Positions 33,422 through 42,253 of a stretch of 64,000 nt of DNA are shown piece by piece (position 1 is the stretch's first letter; each line of letters opens with the position of its first letter). The notes beneath the pieces were generated by a model, which saw only the letters and a list, made by a program, of their open reading frames with translations, did not search any database and was not told the origin of the DNA. This stretch comes from Salinibacter grassmerensis (GTDB taxonomy: Bacteria; Bacteroidota; Rhodothermia; Rhodothermales; Salinibacteraceae), in contig NZ_CAMTTF010000003.1 in NCBI RefSeq assembly GCF_947077765.1, positions 496,001-560,000 on the forward strand, given 5' to 3'. A program made the translations under genes and the position numbers.

Positions 33422-35545
33422 ATGACCGTTTCCGCCCCCCAGCAGATTCGCAACATTGCCCTGGTCGGCCACCAGGGCAGCGGCAAAACCGCCCTGACCG
33501 AGGCCATGCTCCACACGAGCGGCGCCATCCCGCGCGCCGGCTCCGTGCCCGACGGCACGACCCAGAGCGACCACCACGAGAGCGAAAAAGAACGGCAGAT
33601 GTCGATTTTCGCGACCCTGCTTCATGCCCCCTGGGACGACACGAAGATCAACATTCTCGACACCCCGGGTTACCCCGACTTCGCCAGCGAAGTGATCGCT
33701 TCCGTGCGGGTGGCCGACACGGCGCTTTACGTAATGGATGCCCGCTCCGGGGTCGAGGTCGGCACGGAAATGGCCTGGTCGTACGGTGAGCAGACCGAGA
33801 CCCCCTCTTTGTTCGTCATCAACCACATCGACCAGGCGAGCGCCGACTTTCGGGGCATCATCGACGAGATTGAGGAGCGGTTCGGGCGGGGAGCGACGGT
33901 GGTGCAGTTGCCGGCAGGTGAAGGCACCCGCACTCTGGTCGACGTGCTGCACATGCGCCAGCTGTACTACCCAGAGGGCGAGACCGGCCCGGAGGTGCAG
34001 CCGATCGATGAGGCCTTCGAGGAGGAGGCCCGCGAGCTCCACGAGACGCTCGTTGAGGACATCGCCGCCAGTGACGACCGGCTCATGGAGACGTACTTCG
34101 AACAGGGCGAGCTGACGGACGACCAGATGCGGAACGGGCTCCGTGCGGCCATGATTGAGCGGGATCTGTATCCCGTCTTCGTCACGAGCGCAACGGAGGA
34201 GATTGGCGTCTCTCGTCTCCTCGACTTCATCGGGACGGTGTGCCCCTCCCCCGCCAGCCGACTGCTGGAGACCGAGAGCGGCCAGGAACTGACGGCCGAT
34301 CCGGACGACGACCCGGTTGCCTTCGTCTACCGCACGATGGCCCAGGAGCACGTCGGGGAATACTCCTACGTCCGCGTGTTCGACGGGACCCTCCAGTCGG
34401 GACAGGACCTCGACAACGCACGCACCGGTGCCACCGAACGCATCGGGCAGGTCTATGAACTCAACGGCGAGGAGCGCAACAACGTCCCCCGCCTCGTCGC
34501 TGGCGACCTCGGCGCGCTCGTCAAGCTGGAGGACACCACCACGAACGACACGCTCCGGGCTCCGTCGTCGGACGTCGTCATTCCGCCTATCCAATTCCCC
34601 GCCCCCCGATATCGGATGGCGGTGCGGCCGGTGCAGGAGGGGCAGGAGGACAAGCTCGCTCGGGGCCTCCACCAGATCACCGACGAAGACCCGTCGCTCG
34701 TCTTCAATCACGACGCGCTGCTCAACCAACTTACCCTCAGCGGCGTGGGCGAGATGCACCTCCAGATTGCCAAGTCGCGGCTCGAACGGCAGGCCGGCGT
34801 GGAAGTCGCGTTCGTGGAGCCCCGCATCTCCTACCGGGAGGCCATCCAGAACCGGGCGACCGCCGAGTACCGCCACAAAAAGCAGTCGGGCGGTGCCGGG
34901 GAGTTTGCCGACATCTCGATGCTCATTGAGCCCCTCGACGGCGCGTTCGACCCGCCGGACGCCATCGACGTGCGGGACGAGGAGAGGGTCGAAACCGAGT
35001 GGGGCGCCGAGATACACTTCGTCGACGCCATCGTAGGCGGAGTCATTGACATGAACACGTTCTTCTCGTCCATCCAGAAGGGCGTCCTCAACACCATGGA
35101 GGAAGGACCGGTGGCCGGGTTCCCGGTCGGGAACGTGCGGATCGTCATTCACGACGGCGACATGCACCCCGTCGATTCGAACGAGGCGGCCTTTAGGCGC
35201 GCCGCTTTCGAGTGCTTCCGCCAGGCCTTTCAGAAGGCCGGCCCGGTCCTCCTGGAGCCGATCCACGAGGTCACCATTACCACGCCGGACGACTACACGG
35301 GCGACATCGTCAGCGACCTCAACACGCGACGAGGACGCGTGCAGGGCATCGATACGCAGGGGTCGCTTCAGAAAATCACCGCCGAGGTGCCGGAGGCGGA
35401 GCTTCACCGGTACTCCACCACGCTGCGCTCACTCACCCAGGGCCGCGGCCTGCACCGCACGAAATTCAGCCGCTACGAAGAGATGCCGGGCCACGTACAG
35501 GAAGAGGTCGTCAACGAGACGGCGGCCGCGGCGGCCGCAGCATAG
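33422..35545 (+). CDS. Elongation factor G-like GTPase (EF-G paralogue)
   Basis: This 707-residue translational GTPase has EF-G domain order (G, II, III, IV, V). The P-loop is GHQGSGKT instead of AHIDAGKT. G3 reads DTPGYPDF, so the catalytic His of DTPGH is Tyr84. G4 is NHID (134-137) instead of NKMD. The C-terminal domains are intact (VGEMHLQIAKSRLERQAGVE, RRGRVQGID, SLTQGRGLHRTKFSRYEE). These traits match the EF-G2/FusA-like paralogue group rather than the housekeeping EF-G. The frame is open far upstream, but MTVSAPQQIRNIALVG is the natural start. It ends with an Ala-rich tail and converges on the class V aminotransferase. Confidence 0.9.
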   Translation: MTVSAPQQIRNIALVGHQGSGKTALTEAMLHTSGAIPRAGSVPDGTTQSDHHESEKERQMSIFATLLHAPWDDTKINILDTPGYPDFASEVIASVRVADTALYVMDARSGVEVGTEMAWSYGEQTETPSLFVINHIDQASADFRGIIDEIEERFGRGATVVQLPAGEGTRTLVDVLHMRQLYYPEGETGPEVQPIDEAFEEEARELHETLVEDIAASDDRLMETYFEQGELTDDQMRNGLRAAMIERDLYPVFVTSATEEIGVSRLLDFIGTVCPSPASRLLETESGQELTADPDDDPVAFVYRTMAQEHVGEYSYVRVFDGTLQSGQDLDNARTGATERIGQVYELNGEERNNVPRLVAGDLGALVKLEDTTTNDTLRAPSSDVVIPPIQFPAPRYRMAVRPVQEGQEDKLARGLHQITDEDPSLVFNHDALLNQLTLSGVGEMHLQIAKSRLERQAGVEVAFVEPRISYREAIQNRATAEYRHKKQSGGAGEFADISMLIEPLDGAFDPPDAIDVRDEERVETEWGAEIHFVDAIVGGVIDMNTFFSSIQKGVLNTMEEGPVAGFPVGNVRIVIHDGDMHPVDSNEAAFRRAAFECFRQAFQKAGPVLLEPIHEVTITTPDDYTGDIVSDLNTRRGRVQGIDTQGSLQKITAEVPEAELHRYSTTLRSLTQGRGLHRTKFSRYEEMPGHVQEEVVNETAAAAAAA

Positions 35546-35559
35546 GTCGGACACGGGCG

Positions 35560-37074
35560 CTAGGTGGCCGACTGGAGCCACGCGTCAACCTCATCCCCCA
35601 GCGAGAAGGCCTGTTCGGGCGGGTGCTCGAAGGAGCGGTGGACCCAGTCGCCGCTGCCATCGAGGCGGGGGCGGTATTGCTTGCGGTACCAGTCGGGCCG
35701 CGCGGCAAGGTCGGACAGCGCCTCGACGGCCGCATCGATGTCCTGCTCCGTATTGTACAGGCCGAGGGACGCTCGCACCATGCCCGGCTGCGACTCGGGC
35801 CCGCACTCTGCACCGCCCGCGGCCTCCTCACCACTGCCCGCCCGGCCCAGCAGATCGCGCACGAAGGGTTGCGCGCAGAAGCATTCATTGCGCACGGCAA
35901 CCCCAAAGTAGTCGTTCAGTGCCGCGGCGACGAGGCCGTGCGGCAGGCCAGCGAGGTTGAAGGCAATGACCCCAATCCGGTCGGCCACCTCCAGGCGGTG
36001 GGATCCGTAGATCGTAAGACCGTCGACTGCCGCAAAGCGATCCAGCGCGTACTGGGCCAGCTCGCGCTCATCCGCCGCCACGAGGTCCATGCCGATGCGG
36101 CCTAGCAACTGAAGCGTGGCGGCCAGGCGCAGCGCCCCGGGCAGGTTGGGCGTGCCCGCCTCTTCCCGCTCCGGCAGTGCATCCGTGATCTCGTAGCGGT
36201 CCGTCTCTACCCGGTCCACAATGCCGCCGCCCACCACCTGCGGCTCCAGCCCCTCGAAGAGGGCCTCGCGGGCCACAATCACACCGGGGCTGCCGGGTGC
36301 GTACAGCTTGTGTCCGCTCATGCACACGACGTCGAGCGCCCCGGCCTCACTGCGTCCCTGCACGCTGATCGGCACGTGGGCGGCCGACTGGGCCGCGTCG
36401 ACCACGCACAGGGCCCCCGCCTCGTGGGCGTGCCGGGCGACCTCGTGGACCGGGTTGACGATGCCGGTCACGTTCGACGCCGCCGTGACGGCGACGTAGT
36501 TGAGCCGGTCGGCATGCTCGTCGATGGCGGCCCGCAACGCAGAGAGATCCACCCGTCCGGCCTCCCCGTCCGGGTCGTTTTCCAACGGCACGTGCACCAC
36601 CTCGCCGACATGCTTGCGGTGGGGCAGGTCATTGGCGTGGTGCTCCATCAGGGTGGTGATAACGAGGTCGCGCTCGGGCCGTCGCTCGGCCAGCACGCGG
36701 GCCATGCGGTTGAGGCCGCCCGTGACACCGCTCCCGGTGAAGATCGTCGTGTAGTCGTCGGGCGCATCCACGAAGCGGCCCACAATCTCGTGCGCCTGCT
36801 CGTAGAGATGCGTCATGATGCGGGCCCCGGCGTGCAGCGTCGAATGCGTGTTCGCGTAGTGCCGGAGGGCCCGCCGGACGATGGTATCGGCGGCGCTGCA
36901 GCGCAGGGTCGACGCGGCACTGTCGAGGTAGGTGCGAGGCGCCGTCGTGCCGTCGGCCAGTGGGTACTCGGTATCGAGTCCGGTGAAGGCGCGGCGGAGG
37001 GCGTCCAGCCGGGATCGCCGCTCCGTGCGTGACCCGTGCGATGCGATTTGAGAGGTGGGGGCAGAGTCGAGCAT
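35560..37074 (-). CDS. Class V aminotransferase, cysteine desulfurase-like
   Basis: This 504-residue PLP enzyme resembles CsdA/SufS-type cysteine desulfurases. It shows LDSAASTLRCS at the N-terminus, TGSGVTGGLNRMARVLAER, LMEHHANDLPHR, VVDAAQSAAHVPI and the PLP lysine in CMSGHKLYAPGSPGVI. A late RNECFCAQPF carries possible catalytic cysteines. The family is normally about 400-420 residues, so this one has an extended C-terminus (YRKQYRPRLDGSGDW ...). The internal ATG at 37074 was chosen. No Fe-S assembly genes are adjacent, so it could be an accessory desulfurase or a different class V enzyme. Confidence 0.82.
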   Translation of the reverse strand: MLDSAPTSQIASHGSRTERRSRLDALRRAFTGLDTEYPLADGTTAPRTYLDSAASTLRCSAADTIVRRALRHYANTHSTLHAGARIMTHLYEQAHEIVGRFVDAPDDYTTIFTGSGVTGGLNRMARVLAERRPERDLVITTLMEHHANDLPHRKHVGEVVHVPLENDPDGEAGRVDLSALRAAIDEHADRLNYVAVTAASNVTGIVNPVHEVARHAHEAGALCVVDAAQSAAHVPISVQGRSEAGALDVVCMSGHKLYAPGSPGVIVAREALFEGLEPQVVGGGIVDRVETDRYEITDALPEREEAGTPNLPGALRLAATLQLLGRIGMDLVAADERELAQYALDRFAAVDGLTIYGSHRLEVADRIGVIAFNLAGLPHGLVAAALNDYFGVAVRNECFCAQPFVRDLLGRAGSGEEAAGGAECGPESQPGMVRASLGLYNTEQDIDAAVEALSDLAARPDWYRKQYRPRLDGSGDWVHRSFEHPPEQAFSLGDEVDAWLQSAT

Positions 37075-37237
37075 GGAGAGGCGTTGCGGGCGACGAGAAG
37101 ACCGGATTGTTGGTTGAATTCCACACAATAATATAGGAACTGCGAACGAGAGATGCAGTCCGCCCGTCGACAGACATGCTCACATCAAAGAAGATACGTC
37201 CTCTCTTTCTGCTCTCCTCACTGCCACCGATGCCCCC

Positions 37238-38038
37238 ATGCGTGATCTCCTCGTTCTGTTGCTCTCAATCGCCGGAGCGGGTGTGCTCGCGGTCCCGGCC
37301 CAGGGCCAGACCATCTGGTCTCGCCCCTACCAGCCCAACCAGGTCGCCCTGGAGGCCATCGTTCCGGACCTTCCGGCGGACGATGCGTCGGTGGCATCGG
37401 GTGCCGCATTCCTCACGGTCACCCGCTCTCTGAACAAGAATGTAGAGCTGGCGGCCGAGCTGCCGGTGGCCCGCTACGCCACCGACGCCGCTTCCTCCAC
37501 GGCCGTAGGCAACCCGTACGTGGGATTTGGACTGAGTAGCTCCTCCCTCCCGGTCTTGCTCGAGCTCGGCGTTCGCATCCCCGCCACGCCTACCAACAAT
37601 GCCCTGCGGGCAGGACGGCGCGCAGACATGGGACGTACCGCGGCGTTTCGCGACGAGTCCGTCGCGCCCTCCGTTCTTCTGAACGGGCGCCTGCCCTTCG
37701 GACGGCGTGCCTCTCTGCGCCTTCGCTCGGGGGTCACGTACGCCTCCGTCGAGAGCGCGGGGGAAATGGGAGCGCAGAACCGCTGGCGGCTTCCCTACAG
37801 CGCCCAACTTTGGTGGGACAGCGAGCAGTTCATGACAGGAGTGAGCCTGGAGGGGCGGCCTCTCCTCTCCGGCTCGGAGCCGGACCGGACCACGCACCGC
37901 GCTGTGGTCTCGGTCATTTTCGACGAGGCCCGCATACAGCCGGGGCTTCTGGTGGGCACTGGCCTCGATCCGCTCGTTCAGGACGGCCGGTTCGTAGCGG
38001 TGGCCGGCCTCACGATCTCGGCCTCCTACGGCCAGTAG
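37238..38038 (+). CDS. Exported protein of unknown function, probably outer-membrane beta-barrel
   Basis: This 266-residue protein has a Sec signal peptide (MRDLLVLLLSIAGAGVLAVP, cleavage near AQGQ). Alternating hydrophobic beta-strand segments follow (ASGAAFLTVTRSLNKNVELA, YVGFGLSSSSLPVLLELGVR, FVAVAGLTISASYGQ), consistent with a small outer-membrane barrel. The last residues end in a polar-aromatic tail. I recognise no named family. It is divergent from the class V aminotransferase and convergent with rpoN. Confidence 0.72.
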   Translation: MRDLLVLLLSIAGAGVLAVPAQGQTIWSRPYQPNQVALEAIVPDLPADDASVASGAAFLTVTRSLNKNVELAAELPVARYATDAASSTAVGNPYVGFGLSSSSLPVLLELGVRIPATPTNNALRAGRRADMGRTAAFRDESVAPSVLLNGRLPFGRRASLRLRSGVTYASVESAGEMGAQNRWRLPYSAQLWWDSEQFMTGVSLEGRPLLSGSEPDRTTHRAVVSVIFDEARIQPGLLVGTGLDPLVQDGRFVAVAGLTISASYGQ

Positions 38039-38082
38039 GCCAGACGGAACGGCCGTGGCCCGCCTGGCCCTGAACTCTTGCG

Positions 38083-39597
38083 TCAGCCGTCGGCCAACTC
38101 CTCTTCGCCGAGGACGATCTCCCGGCGTAGGCGGGCGACCGGAATGCTGAGTTGCTTCCGGTACTTCGAAACCGTGCGTCGAGCAATTTTAAAGCCTTTC
38201 TCTTCGAGGGCGTCGGCCAGATCCTGATCCGACATCGGGTCGGTCTTGTCCTCGGCGTCTACGATCCGCTGAAGCTCGGCCTTTACCTCTTTATTGGACA
38301 CCTCCTCCCCGTCGACGGTCTCTAGGCCCTCGGAGAAGAAGTATTTGAGCTCGTAGACCCCCCACTCGGTCTGGACGTACTTGCCATTGACCACGCGGCT
38401 CACCGTGGAGATGTCCATGTCGATGATCTCGGCCACGTCCTTCAGAATCATTGGCTTGAGGTGGCCCTCTCCGTACCGGAAGAAGTCCTCCTGCAGCTGC
38501 ACGATGGCGTCCATCACCAGGTACATCGTGTGGCGCCGCTGGTTGATGGAATCGATAAACCACTGCGCCGAGCTGAACTTGTCTTTGAGGAACTCTTCGG
38601 TCTCCTCGTCGACCTCGTCCACGTCGTCCGACTTCTTCTGCGCCTTTAGCTTCTCGAGCATCTTGCGGTAGTGGCGCGAGACATGCAGGTCCGGGGCGTT
38701 GCGCCCGTTCAGGGTGATCACGAACTCCCCGTCTACGTACCGCACCGAGAAGTCGGGCGTGATGTAGTTGGTCTCTTCCGAAAACTCGCCCTCTCCCGGC
38801 TTCGGGTCGAGGCGCTGCCGGATGAGGTCAAACGCCGTCTTGAGTTCTCGCTCGTCCACGTCGAGCCGCGTCTGGAGCTTGTCGAAGTGCTTCTTCGTGA
38901 ACGCCTCGTACTCGCCCTCCAACATGGCGATGGCCGTGTCGCGCCCCTCCACGTCATCCGGCATGCGACGAAGCTGAAGCAGCAGGCACTCCTGCAGGTC
39001 CCGCGCGGCGATGCCGGCCGGCTCAAGCGACTGCACCTGCCGCAGCACCTTCTCCACGTCCTCCGCGCCGATCTCGATGCCGTGGTTAAACAGAATGTCG
39101 TCTAGGATGGAGTCGGTTTCTCGTTTTAGGTATCCGTCCTCATCGATCGACCCGATGATCTGATCAGCGATGATCTGGTCGGTCTCGTCGAGATTCAGGA
39201 ACGAAATCTGCCCCTGGAGCTGCTCAGGCAGCGACTGATCCGCGGGCATTGGGCGATCACGGTCCTCATCGTCGCCCTGATAGCCGGGACTGGCGTTGTA
39301 GCCGTACATGTCGTCGGTGTTGTTGAGGAGGTCCTCCACGTCGAAATCCTCCTCCTCGTCTTCCGTCTCCAGCTCGTTCTCCATCTCGTCGGCGGTGGAG
39401 TCGATCTCATCCTCTTCTCGCTGCTCTTCTTCACCGAGCCCCTCTTGAAGCAGGGGATTTTCTTCGAGCTCCTCCTCGATGCGCCGCTCCAGGTCGAAGG
39501 TGTCCAGTTGCAGCAGCTTGATGTACTGGATCTGCTGCGGCGAGAGCTTCTGCTGAAGGTCTTGCTCTTGCTTGAGTTCGAGGACGTTACTGCTCAT
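38083..39597 (-). CDS. rpoN: RNA polymerase sigma-54 factor
   Basis: RpoN directs polymerase to -24/-12 promoters with AAA+ activators. The 504-residue protein has region I (LKQEQDLQQKLSPQQIQYIK, LLQLDTFDLERRIEEELEEN). An acidic region II linker follows (about 55-110). The core-binding domain and the C-terminal DNA-binding part carry the RpoN box (ARRTVSKYRKQLSIP). The start at 39597 (MSSNVLELKQ) fits region I; the frame extends upstream by 33 codons. The acidic region is longer than in E. coli, in keeping with the halophile. No enhancer-binding protein is next to it. Confidence 0.95.
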   Translation of the reverse strand: MSSNVLELKQEQDLQQKLSPQQIQYIKLLQLDTFDLERRIEEELEENPLLQEGLGEEEQREEDEIDSTADEMENELETEDEEEDFDVEDLLNNTDDMYGYNASPGYQGDDEDRDRPMPADQSLPEQLQGQISFLNLDETDQIIADQIIGSIDEDGYLKRETDSILDDILFNHGIEIGAEDVEKVLRQVQSLEPAGIAARDLQECLLLQLRRMPDDVEGRDTAIAMLEGEYEAFTKKHFDKLQTRLDVDERELKTAFDLIRQRLDPKPGEGEFSEETNYITPDFSVRYVDGEFVITLNGRNAPDLHVSRHYRKMLEKLKAQKKSDDVDEVDEETEEFLKDKFSSAQWFIDSINQRRHTMYLVMDAIVQLQEDFFRYGEGHLKPMILKDVAEIIDMDISTVSRVVNGKYVQTEWGVYELKYFFSEGLETVDGEEVSNKEVKAELQRIVDAEDKTDPMSDQDLADALEEKGFKIARRTVSKYRKQLSIPVARLRREIVLGEEELADG

Positions 39598-39901
39598 ATG
39601 ACTGTGGCGAAGGCCGGTCTGGTGTGACAAACGCAAGGTGCCACCCAAGGGGCACGCGAAGGGACGTTCGGTTCCCCTTTCTTCTTTGGGACTCAATAAT
39701 AAGCAAAATTCATTCCTGTGTTTCCAAACCCCTTTCTAGAGGCGACCGGCACCAGCCTGAGACGGGCGCCTGGGCCGGTCTGGGCCGGTGCGTCCCTCTC
39801 CCGCAGGTCCTACACAGTGGGCACACATGAAACCCTGTCCTCCCACCAGCCGTCCGGTAGGGTGCAATCCCCTTTTCTCCTTGACTGCCGTCTCTCCGTC
39901 C
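39598..39901. other. Intergenic region between rpoN and ruvB
   Basis: This divergent promoter region has an AT-rich patch (ACTCAATAATAAGCAAAATT, 39690-39709) that could hold the rpoN promoter. I see no RNA gene or other coding sequence. Confidence 0.4.
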
Positions 39902-40936
39902 ATGAGTAGCCCGCGCTCCGACGCCCTTAAGGCCGAGGCCGATCGCTCGGAAAACGACGTCGAAAAGCTACTTCGCCCACAGTCCCTCGACGAATTTACC
40001 GGCCAGGAGAAGATTAAGGAAAACCTGAATATATTCATGACGGCGGCGCTCCAGCGGGGGGAAACCCTCGACCACGTCCTGCTCTCCGGCCCCCCCGGAC
40101 TCGGGAAAACAACCCTCGCCCACATTGTTGCCAACGAGATGGGCGCTCGCATCCGCACCTCTAGCGGCCCGGTTCTCGAAAAACCGGCCGACATTGCGGG
40201 CGTGCTCACCAATCTGGAAGAGGGAGACCTTCTGTTCATCGACGAGATCCACCGCCTGAGCTCCGTCGTGGAGGAGTACCTGTACTCGGCGATGGAAGAC
40301 TACCGCATCGACATCGTCATCGACCAGGGCCCGAACGCCCGTACGGTGCAGATTGACCTCCCTCCGTTCACGATGGTGGGGGCGACGACACGCAAGGGCC
40401 TGCTGACCGCCCCCCTCCGTGCGCGCTTCGGGATCGATTTCCGCTACGACTACTACACCGCGGACCTTCTGCAGGAGATTACGCAGCGGTCCGCCCGCAT
40501 TCTGGACGTGGAAACGACCCCCGACGGGGCCTACGAGATTGCGCGCCGCAGTCGCGGGACCCCTCGCGTCGCCAACCGCCTCCTGCGCCGCACACGCGAC
40601 TTCGCGGAGGTGGAGGGCGATGGGCAGATCACCAAAGCCATTGCCGACCGCGCCCTCAACGCCCTCGACGTGGATGAGGAAGGCCTCGACGACATGGACG
40701 CGCGCATCCTCCTTACCCTGATCGACAACTTCGACGGGGGACCCACCGGCCTCAAGAACCTGGCCGTATCCGTCGGCGAAGAATCCGGCACGCTCGAAGA
40801 GGTCTACGAGCCCTACCTCATCCAGGAGGGCTTCATGGAGCGCACGCCCCAGGGCCGTGTCGCCCTCCAGCGAGCGTACGATCACTTCGACCGGTCCTCC
40901 TCGTCTGCCGACCAGGATCTCTTCGATCAGGAGTAG
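39902..40936 (+). CDS. ruvB: Holliday junction branch migration helicase RuvB
   Basis: RuvB is the AAA+ motor that drives RuvA-bound Holliday junctions. The 344-residue protein has the N-terminal [19 protein letters not shown], Walker [13 protein letters not shown], Walker [21 protein letters not shown], sensor region [20 protein letters not shown], and a C-terminal winged helix ([20 protein letters not shown]). The ATG at 39902 gives the family-like N-terminus. No ruvA or ruvC lies next to it. Confidence 0.96.
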   Translation: MSSPRSDALKAEADRSENDVEKLLRPQSLDEFTGQEKIKENLNIFMTAALQRGETLDHVLLSGPPGLGKTTLAHIVANEMGARIRTSSGPVLEKPADIAGVLTNLEEGDLLFIDEIHRLSSVVEEYLYSAMEDYRIDIVIDQGPNARTVQIDLPPFTMVGATTRKGLLTAPLRARFGIDFRYDYYTADLLQEITQRSARILDVETTPDGAYEIARRSRGTPRVANRLLRRTRDFAEVEGDGQITKAIADRALNALDVDEEGLDDMDARILLTLIDNFDGGPTGLKNLAVSVGEESGTLEEVYEPYLIQEGFMERTPQGRVALQRAYDHFDRSSSSADQDLFDQE

Positions 40937-41255
40937 TTTGCTCCGATGTCGCGGGAAGCCGTCCCACGGAGGCGCCTACGTCTCTTCCGGGTTTCTCACC
41001 CCGCCGCGGAAGCGGCCGTGTTGGGCTGTCGACTCGTTCGTCGCCGTTTCTGCGCGCGGCATGTGTGCTGAGACGCGTGTTGAGAAAGGCCCGCCGGACA
41101 CGGGAGCAGAAAAGACTCAACGGGGCCGTGACTTCTGCGGAAACGTCCGGTCCGAGCGAACACGCTTGGAACCGCTCTTCCCAACTGGTCTACCACACTA
41201 CGGAAACTTAGCGCCCGCTGTATCTGCGCGTTCTTACCCGCCTTTTTGCCCCTGT
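40937..41255. other. Intergenic region between ruvB and ferredoxin gene
   Basis: The reading frame of the ferredoxin stays open back to 40857, but this part lacks any recognisable protein sequence and overlaps ruvB, so I treat it as non-coding. It presumably carries the ferredoxin promoter. No RNA structure was recognised. Confidence 0.4.
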
Positions 41256-41600
41256 ATGCCCTACGTTGTCACCGAGCCCTGCATCAACTGCAAGTACACC
41301 GACTGCGTAGAAGTCTGCCCGGTCGACTGCTTCTATGAGGGCCCCAATTTTCTCGCCATTCAGCCGGACGAGTGCATCGACTGCAACGCCTGCGTGCCGG
41401 TGTGCCCGGTCGAGGCCATCTATCCGGATGACCAGCTGCCGGAGGAGTACGAACACTACATCCAGTGGAACGAGTACCTGTCCAACCAGTGGCGCGAGCT
41501 GGGCTACAACGTGACTGAAAAGTCTGAGGCCATAGAAGACGCCGAGGAGTGGGAGGACAAAGAGAAGTCGGAGGAGGACATTCTGACATGGGACGTGTAA
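41256..41600 (+). CDS. fdxA: Ferredoxin, 3Fe-4S/4Fe-4S (FdxA type)
   Basis: This 114-residue cytosolic electron carrier starts [20 protein letters not shown]. The first cysteine set (CxxCxxxxCxxxCP) and the second ([15 protein letters not shown]) match seven-iron ferredoxins of the Azotobacter FdI type. The C-terminal half has the usual [18 protein letters not shown] followed by an acidic extension ending EEDILTWDV. The ATG at 41256 is the family start. A stem-loop follows the stop codon. Confidence 0.92.
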   Translation: MPYVVTEPCINCKYTDCVEVCPVDCFYEGPNFLAIQPDECIDCNACVPVCPVEAIYPDDQLPEEYEHYIQWNEYLSNQWRELGYNVTEKSEAIEDAEEWEDKEKSEEDILTWDV

Positions 41601-41615
41601 GCTAGGTGTGAGACG

Positions 41616-41646
41616 CGCAGGGATGTACGTATCGTCTCTCCCTGCG
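41616..41646 (+). terminator. Stem-loop after ferredoxin gene
   Basis: CGCAGGGA pairs with TCCCTGCG around a 15-nt loop between two convergent genes. There is no T-run, so it is either a weak bidirectional terminator or an mRNA 3' end structure. Confidence 0.4.
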
Positions 41647-41662
41647 TCGCCCCCCCTTGGCT

Positions 41663-42127
41663 TCATTTCTCCGCACGTTCGCGGACAGTTCCCCCTACCA
41701 CGAGCGCCGCGCCGATGAGGACGGCGTTCTTGACGATGTACTGCCCCTCCAGGGTCAGCCCCCAGGGAATGTGTGTAAAGCAGACCTCGGGCAGCAGCAC
41801 GAGCGGAAGGAGCGTGCCCGGCATCTGAAGGAATAGCAGAAAAATGGCGGTCCGATTGAAGGGGCGGTACAGGAGGCCCACCCCAATGGCGACCTCCCAC
41901 CACCCCAGGATGGGGATAAAGAGGTCCGGCGGGACAAAGTACACCGTTCGACGCACCAGCTCCGCGGCGGGACTCATGCCGAAGGGCTTCAGGATGCCGT
42001 ACCAGATGAAGACCGCGGCCAGCCCGAATCGCAGAACAAACAGTCCGTTGCGCTGCATCCAGCCTGCGATGTGGCGGTCGAGCGGTTCGAGGCCGAGCCG
42101 TTCGATGAGACGATCCTCCAGGGACAT
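41663..42127 (-). CDS. DoxX-like small membrane protein
   Basis: This 154-residue integral membrane protein has about four hydrophobic helices (GLFVLRFGLAAVFIWYGILK, LFIPILGWWEVAIGVGLL, NRTAIFLLFLQMPGTLLPLV, IVKNAVLIGAALVVGG). The pattern FGLAAVFIWYGILKPFG followed by GWWEVAIGVGLL fits DoxX/DUF417-like proteins. Function is uncertain for this group. It is convergent with the ferredoxin gene and has a 126-bp gap to the upstream penicillin acylase gene on the same strand. Confidence 0.72.
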   Translation of the reverse strand: MSLEDRLIERLGLEPLDRHIAGWMQRNGLFVLRFGLAAVFIWYGILKPFGMSPAAELVRRTVYFVPPDLFIPILGWWEVAIGVGLLYRPFNRTAIFLLFLQMPGTLLPLVLLPEVCFTHIPWGLTLEGQYIVKNAVLIGAALVVGGTVRERAEK

Positions 42128-42253
42128 AATATGCTCTGATGCCGGTGTGTAGAGTGCGCGTACAGTAGTATCAGTGCGCCGTCGAATCGTCCCGTCTCCC
42201 TCTTTAATTCACGCCCGGTTGACGCTTTTCGTCGGGCCATCAGCGTGGGACGT

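Noticed and set aside
33354-33425. 23-codon leader frame overlapping the EF-G paralogue start as ATGA, next to AAGGAG
   Set aside because: The AAGGAG abuts the ATG with no spacing, so initiation there is unlikely; the overlap may be chance.
33392-35407. 671-codon minus-strand frame opposite the EF-G paralogue
   Set aside because: Fully antisense to a clear GTPase gene, with no recognisable domains.
40857-41255. N-terminal extension of the ferredoxin frame
   Set aside because: It overlaps ruvB and lacks protein-like sequence; ferredoxins of this type start at MPYVVTEPC.
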